NCBI RefSeq assembly: GCF_027364955.1
Contig: NZ_DAHXOI010000007.1
Location: 62,001 to 126,000 of the forward strand
Direction of reading: 5' to 3'
Length of the DNA: 64,000 bases
Origin: Ferrimicrobium sp.
Lineage (GTDB): Bacteria > Actinomycetota > Acidimicrobiia > Acidimicrobiales > Acidimicrobiaceae
Every line of letters begins with the position of its first letter. The stretch's first letter is position 1. This document shows positions 18,088 to 26,212 of the stretch, piece after piece. The position numbers and the translations under genes were made by a program. Below the pieces are notes generated by a model, which saw nothing but the letters and a program-made list of their open reading frames with translations, was not told where the DNA came from and did no database searches.

Positions 18088-18804
18088 TTAAGGCGCACTT
18101 GTCGCCGTCAACGTGGGTGCGGTGCCGTCCGCCGTCTGAGTGGTTGGCGCTGATGGCTCTGCCGTTATGGTGTAGGGAATGTCGATGGTAGCCCCATTCC
18201 ATGCATTGGCTCCTCCTTCTCCAGACGCGTAGGGAGCCAGTGCAAATGCGACTGTCGCGGTTGCTGTTGTTCCCGACGCAACGGTTCCAAGGACGAATGC
18301 TACAGGTGTTGGGAGAGGGTATCCACTGGTAGGCTCAGTCATGTTCGTGGTAGTGTCCGGTAGATTGCTCCCCCGGAACATCGGGTAATAGTAGGTAGTG
18401 CCACCTGCCGTGTACTTTACCCATAATTGCTCAAGAGCTTCTTGGTTGCCAGCAAAGTCCTTATCGTACACATTCGAAATGTTCAATGTGAAGTCCTCGG
18501 CGACAGAGCCAGTGTTGTCGAGCGTTACCGTCTCTGAGTTGGTCCAGGTGTAACTCGCTACCACGGCACCTGAAGAATTGAGACCTGATGGAGTGGCACC
18601 TGACGGAGACGGTACCAGCAGAGACGCTTTAAGATTTCCATTAGTGAGCGTCTGGGAAACTGTAGCGCCAGACGCATTCAAATTTCCGGTGGTTGTTGCG
18701 CTGAACTGAGTGTGTACCGGCGTTGCGGCAAATAGCATCGCGGTCGTCCCGCCAGCCACCGCGAGTGCACTGAGTTTAGCGACTATGTGATCCCGATATC
18801 CCAT
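18088..18804 (-). CDS. Camelysin/TasA-like exported protein
   Basis: A 238-residue secreted protein with a signal sequence ending near TPVHTQFSATTTGN, which resembles the processing region of SipW-dependent camelysin/TasA proteins. A beta-rich domain follows with VTLDNTGSVAEDFTLNISNV and the AWNGATIDIPYTITAE ending, also seen in the paralogue at 31337-32287. A Thr/Pro/Ala tail has no membrane anchor. The neighbouring S26B signal peptidase supports the assignment. In Bacillus such proteins form matrix fibres; camelysins are surface proteases. Either role is possible here. AAGGAGG precedes the ATG, and a structured leader lies upstream. Confidence 0.75.
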   Translation of the reverse strand: MGYRDHIVAKLSALAVAGGTTAMLFAATPVHTQFSATTTGNLNASGATVSQTLTNGNLKASLLVPSPSGATPSGLNSSGAVVASYTWTNSETVTLDNTGSVAEDFTLNISNVYDKDFAGNQEALEQLWVKYTAGGTTYYYPMFRGSNLPDTTTNMTEPTSGYPLPTPVAFVLGTVASGTTATATVAFALAPYASGEGGANAWNGATIDIPYTITAEPSAPTTQTADGTAPTLTATSAP

Positions 18805-18823
18805 TTCTTTTCCTCCTTGTTAT

Positions 18824-18919
18824 GTTGCGGGTACCGGTTTCGCCACTTGCTCCTCTCGGGGTGGAGCGACCAACAGACCCCCGAGATTCATAGCTTTACC
18901 CACTAGTCACACTATGAAT
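18824..18919 (-). promoter_or_regulatory. Structured 5' leader of the camelysin-like gene
   Basis: On the minus strand two perfect stems follow each other with no base between them. ATTCATAG (18919-18912) pairs with CTATGAAT (18893-18886) around an 18-base loop. CTCGGGG (18885-18879) pairs with CCCCGAG (18861-18855) around a 17-base loop. A conserved-looking single strand with AAGTGGCGAAACCGGTACC follows, before the AAGGAGG ribosome site. The back-to-back stems suggest a folded leader, possibly a riboswitch. It does not match any riboswitch consensus I can recall with confidence. Confidence 0.45.
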
Positions 18920-19308
18920 GTGGGATAGCCGCGACCATAGCAGATTTACTATTCCTGGCGCCGTAAGGAATCGACCATCCTTCAAAGCGCTCTCCAAGTC
19001 GACGGATGGGACAAGTAGCTCATTATAGTTTGCTTGGTGACTGGCTGGTGAAGGAGAATTGGTCCTGTATGCACTTCGCCAATCTTGCGAAGACTCATTG
19101 GTCCACGGGTTGGTTGGTCCAGAAGACTCACTTACGGCTTGCCAGGCGCCGGACGTCTAGGTTGAGGCTACTGTTCTGACGAGAAGTTAAGCAGATAGAT
19201 TCCGAGTCGCGAATTGTGGTCATGACTACCCAAGCCAGTGGCCGTGGTCACTGTAAACTTATGCTTTGGGTTTACTCACGCCCTCCTCTGGTCGTTGCAT
19301 GCAGGATC
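18920..19308. other. Non-coding interval
   Basis: It lies between the camelysin leader/promoter and the 3' end of the phosphoribulokinase gene. No gene recognised. Confidence 0.35.
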
Positions 19309-20235
19309 TCACGTGTGGATCATATGATGCAACAGGATTAACTGCGCCACCGCCAGGGGTGCCGATCGTTCGGTGGAACTGATCACACCGAGGCTCTCAG
19401 GGATCTCGCCGTCGAGCCCGATCTTCTCCCAAAGCTTCTCCTCGACGAGTCGGGTAGCTGACTCTGGGGCGTGACCATGGACATGGAGCGCGTCCACCGG
19501 TTTGCCGTCTTGATCACGGATGAGTTTGATGTGAGCCGCCTCTCGGGTAGCTGGTGTCAGGATGTCGTGGAGATCGGGATGTGGCACCGTCGGCCGTAGG
19601 AGGATCGTGGCACTGATCTCCTTTCGACCCTCGACTGGTGCAAACGAGATCACGATGTCCGCGTGTGCTCGTTGGGGCCGGATGAACTTCTCTGACTCGG
19701 GTTCGCGTTTGTCAAGGTCAGCGAGGACCTGTTCCTCGGTGTAACCACGTTTAGATACATCACGCTGAATCTTCCACTCGCGCCGTATCGGCTCCGGTGG
19801 ATCAAGATAGGCGGTGACGTCGAAGGTAGCCCTGGAGAGACGTGACCAGAGCGGAAATAGCCCCTCGACGATGACGATCTCGCGAGGCGTGAAGAGTTCG
19901 GGTCGACCGAGGGTACCGTCAGCGTGGTGATACTTGGGTTTGAGGATCGGTTGGCCGAGCGTCAGCAGCTGGAGGTGCTGTTCCATAATGTCGAGATAGT
20001 TACACTCTGGATTAAGGGGAGTAAAGGGCAGGCTTTTGCGCTCTATCCGATCATACCGATGGTAATCGTCGGTGCAGAACGAGGAGATACGGTGCTCGCC
20101 GATGGCCTGTACCAGCCCCTTGGTCAGCGTGGTTTTGCCAGAGGCCGAATCTCCTGCGATGGCGAGCAAGGCTACCCGCTCGGGATGGGGTTGGGTGGCG
20201 AGGAGTTTCTGGATGGCTGCGATTCGATGGGGCAT
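19309..20235 (-). CDS. prk: Phosphoribulokinase
   Basis: A 308-residue kinase that makes ribulose 1,5-bisphosphate from ribulose 5-phosphate and ATP, a step specific to the Calvin cycle. The P-loop is GDSASGKTT at 28-36. TDDYHRYDR, NYLDIMEQHL, KPKYHHADG and IVIVEGLFPLW follow in the order seen in class II (cyanobacterial/plant-type) PRK rather than the proteobacterial class I enzyme. It is the last gene of the minus-strand Calvin array, 54 bp behind the transketolase fusion, and has GAAGG ahead of its ATG. The assignment is firm given motifs and context. Confidence 0.9.
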   Translation of the reverse strand: MPHRIAAIQKLLATQPHPERVALLAIAGDSASGKTTLTKGLVQAIGEHRISSFCTDDYHRYDRIERKSLPFTPLNPECNYLDIMEQHLQLLTLGQPILKPKYHHADGTLGRPELFTPREIVIVEGLFPLWSRLSRATFDVTAYLDPPEPIRREWKIQRDVSKRGYTEEQVLADLDKREPESEKFIRPQRAHADIVISFAPVEGRKEISATILLRPTVPHPDLHDILTPATREAAHIKLIRDQDGKPVDALHVHGHAPESATRLVEEKLWEKIGLDGEIPESLGVISSTERSAPLAVAQLILLHHMIHT

Positions 20236-20289
20236 ATGCCCTTCCTTTCTTCGTTGACCTCTCGATGATCCTGGTGTCAGTGGCTGGGT

Positions 20290-23172
20290 CTAAGGAACGA
20301 GGCGGCGGACGATGCCGTAGCGTCCCTCCTGAATCCAGAGACTCTCGAGTTCAGTGAGGTCCCCAACCGCCGTGGGCGGGGCGAGCGGATGGGCTCCCGT
20401 TACCGAGGTAGCGACGACGATCGATCCCGCATGGGCGAGATCACTCGCCTCGAATTGCATGGTGTCATACTCTGGGTAGATAGCTTTGACGAGGGTCGCT
20501 TCGGCCTCGCTCTGGGGCGCAAATCGGCTCTGCATCTGCCCCGAGAGGGCGAGGGTCGCCGCAGCGGAGATGACTCCTTCGGGGGTGCCCCCAATACCCC
20601 ATAACATCACCGACCCTGGATCACCGCGCAACACCCGTAGACTGGCCATCACGTCACCATCGGGTATCTCGATGACGGGCACTCCGTGACTCCGCAGGTT
20701 AGCGATCATCGTCTCATGCCGCGGTTTAGCCAGGATGACGACGGTGGTTTCGCCGATGCCAAGTCCAAGGCGACTTGCCACACTCTTGACGTTTTCAAGC
20801 AGTGGGCGCGAGATATCGATGACCCCAGCAGCTCGTTCGCCGACGATGAGTTTTTCCAGGTAATAGCCGGGTAGTGGGGTAAATCCTCCTCCAGGAGCTG
20901 CGGCGATAACCGAGATCGCACCCTCTCGACCGGTGGCCGCAAAGTTGGTTCCCTCCAACGGGTCGATCGCGAGGTCGATGTCGATGGTGCCGGTGCCGAG
21001 CCGCTCTCCGACATAGAGCATGGGCGCGTCGTCCTTCTCGCCCTCACCGACGATCACGGTGGCAGAGACGGGGAGCCTTCCGAGCTCTTCGCGCATGGCA
21101 GAGACGGCAGCTGCGTCGGCACGATTCTTATCCCCAAGGCCGACCTCGTTGAGTGTCGCACAGGCGGCAGCCTCGGTCGCTCGAAGAAGATCCGAGACGA
21201 GATGTGAGGGATGCCCTAAGCGATAGGAGTCGACCACAAGATCGAGAGCGGCGTCGGCGACTTCGGTTGGGGTGAATCCGAAGTGTGCAGCCACCTCGGC
21301 CATCGGAGCCGAGGTGCCGAACGCTCTTACGTTGTAGAGCCGATCACCAGGACTCAAGAACTCATGCCATCCGGTACCAACGCTCGCTTCAAGTACGAGT
21401 CGGGGGGTACCGGTTGGTGCAAAGGCGTCCCGGTCGCGCGGATCGATCGCTAAGAACCGTTCGCGCCAGGGCACGGAGACGACTCGCGCGTCGACGTCGT
21501 CCTCGTCTTTGAGGATCTTGGCTGCCGTAATCGCAAGCGCTACCTCTGAGCCAGAGGCGACGAGGACGACCTCTGGGGAGGTTCGAGGATCACCATAGAC
21601 GATGCGAGCTCCGGTGTTGGCGAGCCAGTCGGTGTCCTCATTTGTTGGGATTTGGGGTAGCGGTTGTCGGGTGAGGGCAAGGATCGTTGGGCGAGTTCGC
21701 TCAGCGAGGGCGAGCTCCCAGCTCGCAAAGGTCTCAAAGGCATCCGCCGGGCGCAGCACTGTCGTATTGGGAATGATCCGAAGTGCCTCGAGTTGTTCGA
21801 TCGGCTGATGGGTTGGCCCATCCTCTCCCACCGCAAATGAGTCGTGGGAGAAGAGATAGATCACCCCGAGACCCATCAGTGCACAGAGGCGCAATGAAGG
21901 GCGGAGGTAGTCAGAGAAGACGAGAAAGGTGGAGACATAGGGGGTAAAACCGTAGAGGGCCAGACCGTTGGCGATTGCAGCCATCGCGTGCTCGCGGATT
22001 CCAAAGTGGATCGCTGAGCCCGAGAAGTCATCGGGGGTGATCGCCTGGAGGCCGACATTGAGCCCGGTTGACTCCCCAAGGTCCGCTGATCCACCGATCA
22101 ACCCAGGCGCCGCGTCTGGACCGTTTGCGATTGACTTCAGAAACAGCGCCGAAGCCGCCCTGGTGGCTAGGGGCGCCGTCGGCAGAGGAGGGTTCTGGTG
22201 GGATTGCACCTTGGCTTTGGCGATGCCCATCCAGTCGTTGTGCCGTTGACGCCAGACAGAGGCCTGAGCTTGCTTGTCGGCGACGATGCTTGCCACGTGT
22301 TGGCGCACATCCTCTGGAACCCAGAACGTTGGTTCGCTAGGCCAGCCGTAGGCGGCCTTGGTCGCCGCAAGCTCCTCGGCACCGAGCGGTGCACCATGGG
22401 CCTTTGAGGTGCCAGCTTTTGTTGGTGCACCCCTACCGATGATGGTTGGGGCGATGATCAGGCTTGGGCGCATTTGCTCAGCCATCGCCTGGCGATAGAT
22501 CTGTTCGATCTCATCGAGATCCTCAGGGTTGGTAATTGTGAGGACTTGCCAGCCGTAGCTCTCAAAGCGGGCGATTGGATCGTCAGTGCAGGACTGATGC
22601 CTCGGGCCATCGATGGTGATGTCATTGGAGTCATAACCCACAATGAGATGACCCAAGCCGAGCATGCCAGCGAGCGATGCGGCCTCATGGCTGAGGCCCT
22701 CCATTAGATCTCCATCAGAGGCGAGGACGAAGGTGTAGTGGTCGATGGGAGAGTCATCCATCCCGTGACGAAGCTTTGCTTCACCGATGGCCATGCCCAC
22801 CGCTGTCGCGAGTCCCTGTCCCAGCGGTCCGGTGGTGGTCTCCACGCCTGGAGTATGTCCATATTCGGGATGACCTGGGGTCTTTGACCCGATTTGGCGA
22901 AAGCGACGCAGCTCTTCGATGGACAAGTCGTACCCGAAGAGATGGAGCAGTGAATAGAGAAGCGCCGAGCCATGCCCGGCGGAGAGGATGAAACGATCCC
23001 GATTGGGCCAGCTGGGGTCTGCGGGGTCAAAGTTCATCAGTCGCGCAAAGAGCGTGTAGGCGACAGGTGCGAGACCCAGTGGTAGCCCTGGGTGGCCGGA
23101 GTTTGCCGCTTCTACTTGGTCGACAGAGAGCATGCGTACGGTTGTGACGCTGCGTTTATCGATTGAGTTCAT
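20290..23172 (-). CDS. Transketolase fused to class II (GlpX) fructose/sedoheptulose bisphosphatase
   Basis: A single 960-residue frame joins two Calvin enzymes. Residues about 1-640 are a full transketolase: NSGHPGLPLG near the N-terminus, the thiamine diphosphate motif region GDLMEGLSHEA...N, and the central pyrimidine domain with GIREHAM. From about 650 to 960 it is a GlpX-type bisphosphatase with GEGEKDDAPM, DIAIDPLEGT-like DLAIDPLEGT and GIGGTPEGV. No stop or start signal lies at the junction, and the linker is short. GlpX makes fructose 6-phosphate (possibly also sedoheptulose 7-phosphate), both used or made by transketolase, so substrate hand-over is plausible. AAAGGAG precedes the ATG. 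It sits between phosphoribulokinase and the two-component genes. Confidence 0.92.
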   Translation of the reverse strand: MNSIDKRSVTTVRMLSVDQVEAANSGHPGLPLGLAPVAYTLFARLMNFDPADPSWPNRDRFILSAGHGSALLYSLLHLFGYDLSIEELRRFRQIGSKTPGHPEYGHTPGVETTTGPLGQGLATAVGMAIGEAKLRHGMDDSPIDHYTFVLASDGDLMEGLSHEAASLAGMLGLGHLIVGYDSNDITIDGPRHQSCTDDPIARFESYGWQVLTITNPEDLDEIEQIYRQAMAEQMRPSLIIAPTIIGRGAPTKAGTSKAHGAPLGAEELAATKAAYGWPSEPTFWVPEDVRQHVASIVADKQAQASVWRQRHNDWMGIAKAKVQSHQNPPLPTAPLATRAASALFLKSIANGPDAAPGLIGGSADLGESTGLNVGLQAITPDDFSGSAIHFGIREHAMAAIANGLALYGFTPYVSTFLVFSDYLRPSLRLCALMGLGVIYLFSHDSFAVGEDGPTHQPIEQLEALRIIPNTTVLRPADAFETFASWELALAERTRPTILALTRQPLPQIPTNEDTDWLANTGARIVYGDPRTSPEVVLVASGSEVALAITAAKILKDEDDVDARVVSVPWRERFLAIDPRDRDAFAPTGTPRLVLEASVGTGWHEFLSPGDRLYNVRAFGTSAPMAEVAAHFGFTPTEVADAALDLVVDSYRLGHPSHLVSDLLRATEAAACATLNEVGLGDKNRADAAAVSAMREELGRLPVSATVIVGEGEKDDAPMLYVGERLGTGTIDIDLAIDPLEGTNFAATGREGAISVIAAAPGGGFTPLPGYYLEKLIVGERAAGVIDISRPLLENVKSVASRLGLGIGETTVVILAKPRHETMIANLRSHGVPVIEIPDGDVMASLRVLRGDPGSVMLWGIGGTPEGVISAAATLALSGQMQSRFAPQSEAEATLVKAIYPEYDTMQFEASDLAHAGSIVVATSVTGAHPLAPPTAVGDLTELESLWIQEGRYGIVRRLVP

Positions 23173-23916
23173 GATCTGACTCCTTTGATGGGGTTTGGGA
23201 GGTGGAGGTGCGTGGTGTCTGTCATCGTCGGACCGTATCGCTCCTCATCTGAGTTCTTTGTCGCCACGCGGCGCTGATCTAAACGGAATGCGCACTGGAG
23301 TGAGAGAACCGCCTGTTGAGAACCTGATTGCGGGTGGCTGGTCCTGGGGTCGGGCACACGAATGCTTCTGCCGCGTAGCTGGCGGCGAATCGCACGTGGT
23401 GCAAGGTCTGTCGAACGGAGTGTAAAAAATGGGGAACACCGTCTCATAGCCGACGAGCTCATAGCCGACGAGGAGGTGTGCTCTTTTGTCATGGCACGGG
23501 CATGATGTCCGGTGCGAGGACCCCTTTCGCCTGATCTAATGCCCGATGGGGAGATGTTGACGCTGCCACGGTGCTCGGTACGTCGTAGTGTTGGGAAAAT
23601 TGAGGAAGATCTCGAGCATCGGCGAGTGGACAAGTGATGAGGTATCATCTCGTTCTGCACCTCCCCTTGGTTGCTGAGCGTTCATGACAACCTAGTTGGT
23701 GCGTTGGTTGATCTTCTCCCCAACATGGGTGAGAACGAGGGTGAGGCCGCTCGCCAAAGGAACCCCACCGGTGGCGTTCTCCGCTAACCGTATCAGGCAA
23801 GTTCCTGCGTACACCTCCAGCTGCGCGCTGCCAGAGAACAACACTGCCTCAGATTGCTGGTGGTCCGGAGGTCGTACATGTCTTTTCTATTGAGCGTGTT
23901 GGCATTGGCCATAGTC
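23173..23916. other. Long promoter/leader interval upstream of the transketolase fusion
   Basis: 744 bp without a supported gene. It separates the histidine kinase gene from the transketolase fusion, which therefore probably has its own promoter here. It contains a 15-bp tandem duplication at 23443-23472. No CbbR-type palindrome like the one upstream of cbbR was seen. Confidence 0.4.
23443..23472. repeat. Two-copy 15-bp tandem duplication
   Basis: CTCATAGCCGACGAG occurs twice without a gap (23443-23457, 23458-23472), 270-300 bp upstream of the transketolase start. Confidence 0.9.
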
Positions 23917-25089
23917 CTACTGGACGGCACTGGCGGCGACGGGCACCAAGAGGCGCACCAGGGTTCCCTCACCAAGCGTAGAGAAGAGCTCGAGGCGTCC
24001 TCCGATGATCCGAGCCCGTTCTCGCATGCCACCGAGGCCAAAGCCTCCGACATGAGTCGTCGTGTCAAAGCCGTCCCCGCGATCCCGCACGACGACCACC
24101 AGGTCGCCGCCGATTGAGGCGAGCCGGAGCTCACAGGTGGTCACCCCTGAGTGTTTCCAGGCGTTGTTGATCGCCTCTTGCATGATGCGCAGTACGGCGA
24201 GCGCACGTTCGGGGGCAAGGGCAAGGGCGGTGTCGTCGGTTCGATCCTCGATCACGACAGCGAAGTCGGGATAGGAGTTGGCAAGCGTCTCGATCGCCTC
24301 GGCGAATCCAAATTCGTCGAGTGCCTGGCGTGGCGTGTCCTGGATCAGCCGACGCATCGCCTGGGTGCTCGCTTTGAGCAGATCAGAGGCGACACAGACA
24401 TCGCGTGCCTCGTGTTCGTCAAGGCCAGGTGAAGCCTTGACCGCTTCAAGCCGGTAGTAGGCGGCGTGAACCTGTTGGAGTACCCCGTCGTGGAGCTCGA
24501 GCTGGAGACGGCGACGTTCCGCCTCTTGGGCCTCGATGAGCTGCTGAGCGAAGCCCTCCAAGGCACGTTCGTGGGCTCCGAGCTTTGCCACGAGGAGAGT
24601 ATGTTCGAATGCGCCGGCGAGAAAACTGGCCACGGTGGTGAGTACCTGTTGTTGATGGAGAAGATCGACGTCCTCGTGTTGCCAGTGGACGTTCAGAACT
24701 CCGACGACATTCCCGCTTGCGTGGATCATCGGCACCGAGATCAGTATCCGGAAGAGCTCCCCCTGGAGCTCGGGGAGGTAGCGGTAGCGGTGATCGGCCC
24801 ACTTGTCGGGGACAACCGCGACTTGGCCAGTTTGGGCTACCCAACCGGCGATGCCATCTCCGAGTCCGAGCCATACTTGGTGGCGATACGAGTCAAAGGG
24901 TGGGGTGGCACCGACGAGTTCTAGGCGCATGAGTTCGGGGTCCACGAGGTGGACAAAGCAGACGCTTGCACCGACCGCATCGACCACCAGGGATGCCGTT
25001 TGGGCCGCTAGCTGATCGAGATCGAGGGTCTCCGCGAGCACCTGGGCGAGTTGACGGTAGAGAGTGAGTTCTTCGGGTTCAGTATTCAT
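23917..25089 (-). CDS. GAF-domain sensor histidine kinase (NarL/DegS type)
   Basis: A 390-residue cytoplasmic kinase without membrane helices. A GAF domain occupies about 20-175. A HisKA_3 dimerisation domain follows with the phospho-accepting histidine in RLQLELHDGVLQQ (about residue 195). The HATPase domain shows the N box IMQEAINNAWKHSG, VRDRGDGF and GFGLGGMRERA. The GAF domain suggests sensing of a small molecule or redox state. The response regulator gene is just upstream in the same operon, so the two are a cognate pair. I place the start at 25089; an ATG at 25152 would add 21 residues translated from a short tandem duplication. Confidence 0.88.
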   Translation of the reverse strand: MNTEPEELTLYRQLAQVLAETLDLDQLAAQTASLVVDAVGASVCFVHLVDPELMRLELVGATPPFDSYRHQVWLGLGDGIAGWVAQTGQVAVVPDKWADHRYRYLPELQGELFRILISVPMIHASGNVVGVLNVHWQHEDVDLLHQQQVLTTVASFLAGAFEHTLLVAKLGAHERALEGFAQQLIEAQEAERRRLQLELHDGVLQQVHAAYYRLEAVKASPGLDEHEARDVCVASDLLKASTQAMRRLIQDTPRQALDEFGFAEAIETLANSYPDFAVVIEDRTDDTALALAPERALAVLRIMQEAINNAWKHSGVTTCELRLASIGGDLVVVVRDRGDGFDTTTHVGGFGLGGMRERARIIGGRLELFSTLGEGTLVRLLVPVAASAVQ

Positions 25090-25099
25090 CGGTTTCACG

Positions 25100-25133
25100 A
25101 GATTCCCCGGTATCAGAAGATTCCCCGGTATCA
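25100..25133. repeat. 16-bp direct repeat, period 18
   Basis: AGATTCCCCGGTATCA occurs at 25100-25115 and 25118-25133, immediately upstream of the kinase start. It would encode a repeated IPGNL if the upstream start at 25152 were used. Confidence 0.9.
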
Positions 25134-25176
25134 CAAGTCTTGTTGGTAGCACAGAGCATCTGGGCTGTGTCAGGAT

Positions 25177-25833
25177 TCATCGGAACGTCACGTCCCGTAA
25201 GGCCACGGCAACTGCTTCGGCTCTTGACTTGACCTTCAATTTACGATAGATCGAGGAGAGGTGACTCTTGACCGTCTCCTCCCCGAGGAAGAGGCTCTGG
25301 GCGATGGACTTTGTTGACATGCCTTTTACGATGAGTTCGAGAATCTCACTCTCACGGTGGGTGAGTCCAAGATGGGCACCTGGCCAGAACTCGCCGAGTT
25401 GGAGGCGTGCTGCCAAGAGAGCGACGCGTCCCGCGATGGAAGGGTCGATGGTGACCTCACCGTCGACGACTCTTCGTAGAAGTCCAACCAGCTCAGCTCC
25501 CGTAGCCTGCTTGAGGAGATACCCTCGAGCCCCAGCGCGAAGAGCTCGAAAAAGATAGGCCTCGTCGTCGTAGGCGGTGTAGAAGACGACCGATACCTCG
25601 ATACCTTGAGTGGTGATCTGCTCAAGCAGCTCAAACCCTGAGCTCGTCTTCAGCCGCGCATCGGTGAGCACAATGTCGGGCAACGGGGAGGTGGTGAGTA
25701 GTTCGATCGCTTCATCGACCGTTTTGACGGCGGAGACGACCTCTACCTCGTCGATGTGGGTCCGCAGCATGGCACGAACTCCGTCGATGATTACCTCATG
25801 GTCATCGACCAGCATCAATTGAATGGCTCTCAT
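25177..25833 (-). CDS. NarL/LuxR-family response regulator
   Basis: A 218-residue response regulator. The receiver has the acidic pair D10-D11, the phospho-accepting aspartate D58 in DIVLTDARL, and a lysine in GYLLKQATG. The LuxR-type helix-turn-helix is at about 150-215 (LTHRESEILELIVKGMSTKS, then IAQSLFLGEETVKSHLSSIY). All key residues are present, so it should be phosphorylated by the GAF kinase encoded 24 bp downstream of its 87-bp-distant neighbour start. It lies within the cbbR-aldolase-kinase array, suggesting a role in carbon fixation control, though targets are unknown. Confidence 0.9.
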   Translation of the reverse strand: MRAIQLMLVDDHEVIIDGVRAMLRTHIDEVEVVSAVKTVDEAIELLTTSPLPDIVLTDARLKTSSGFELLEQITTQGIEVSVVFYTAYDDEAYLFRALRAGARGYLLKQATGAELVGLLRRVVDGEVTIDPSIAGRVALLAARLQLGEFWPGAHLGLTHRESEILELIVKGMSTKSIAQSLFLGEETVKSHLSSIYRKLKVKSRAEAVAVALRDVTFR

Positions 25834-26009
25834 GAGGGGTGTGCTCCTCCCGCGAGGCGTGCTCGTGGGTGCAACCCTGCCTGGTGCCGCTCGCTTATCA
25901 TCGTGCGCATCTGATCAACTTCGCGTTCGCTAGTGAGACGGCAGCCCTGGGCGGTGAGGTAGCCCTGATCGAACTCTTGCTGACGGGTGATTGCAGTTGT
26001 GATCGCCAT
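25830..26009 (-). CDS. Small hypothetical protein ahead of the response regulator
   Basis: A 59-residue frame starting at an ATG with GGGAG upstream and ending in an ATGA overlap with the response regulator start, typical of translational coupling. The protein is polar with EFDQGYLTAQGCRLTSERE and a basic tail, no membrane segment. I do not recognise it. The overlap and ribosome site suggest it is real, perhaps a small partner of the two-component pair or merely a coupling leader. Confidence 0.42.
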   Translation of the reverse strand: MAITTAITRQQEFDQGYLTAQGCRLTSEREVDQMRTMISERHQAGLHPRARLAGGAHPS

Positions 26010-26212
26010 GGCGTGCTCCCCACTCTGTGTGACGCTGGCCAAAGCTTACTCGTCAGCTTCGGACGTTCCACGCGGTAGCGGTCGGCCTCGGAGCAAGAGT
26101 GATGGGCCGTTTGCTTTGCAGCACCAGCGCGAGACGCTGATCAGGTTGCAGAACCAATGCAAGGCGTTGATCGGCACCCGACGCGACGTTGGTCGCGTTG
26201 CTGGGCTCAGCG

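Noticed and set aside
18824-18919. Known c-di-GMP or c-di-AMP riboswitch
   Set aside because: The segment shows AAAGC-like and CGAAACC-like pieces but not the ordered consensus of either class, so only an unassigned structured leader is reported.
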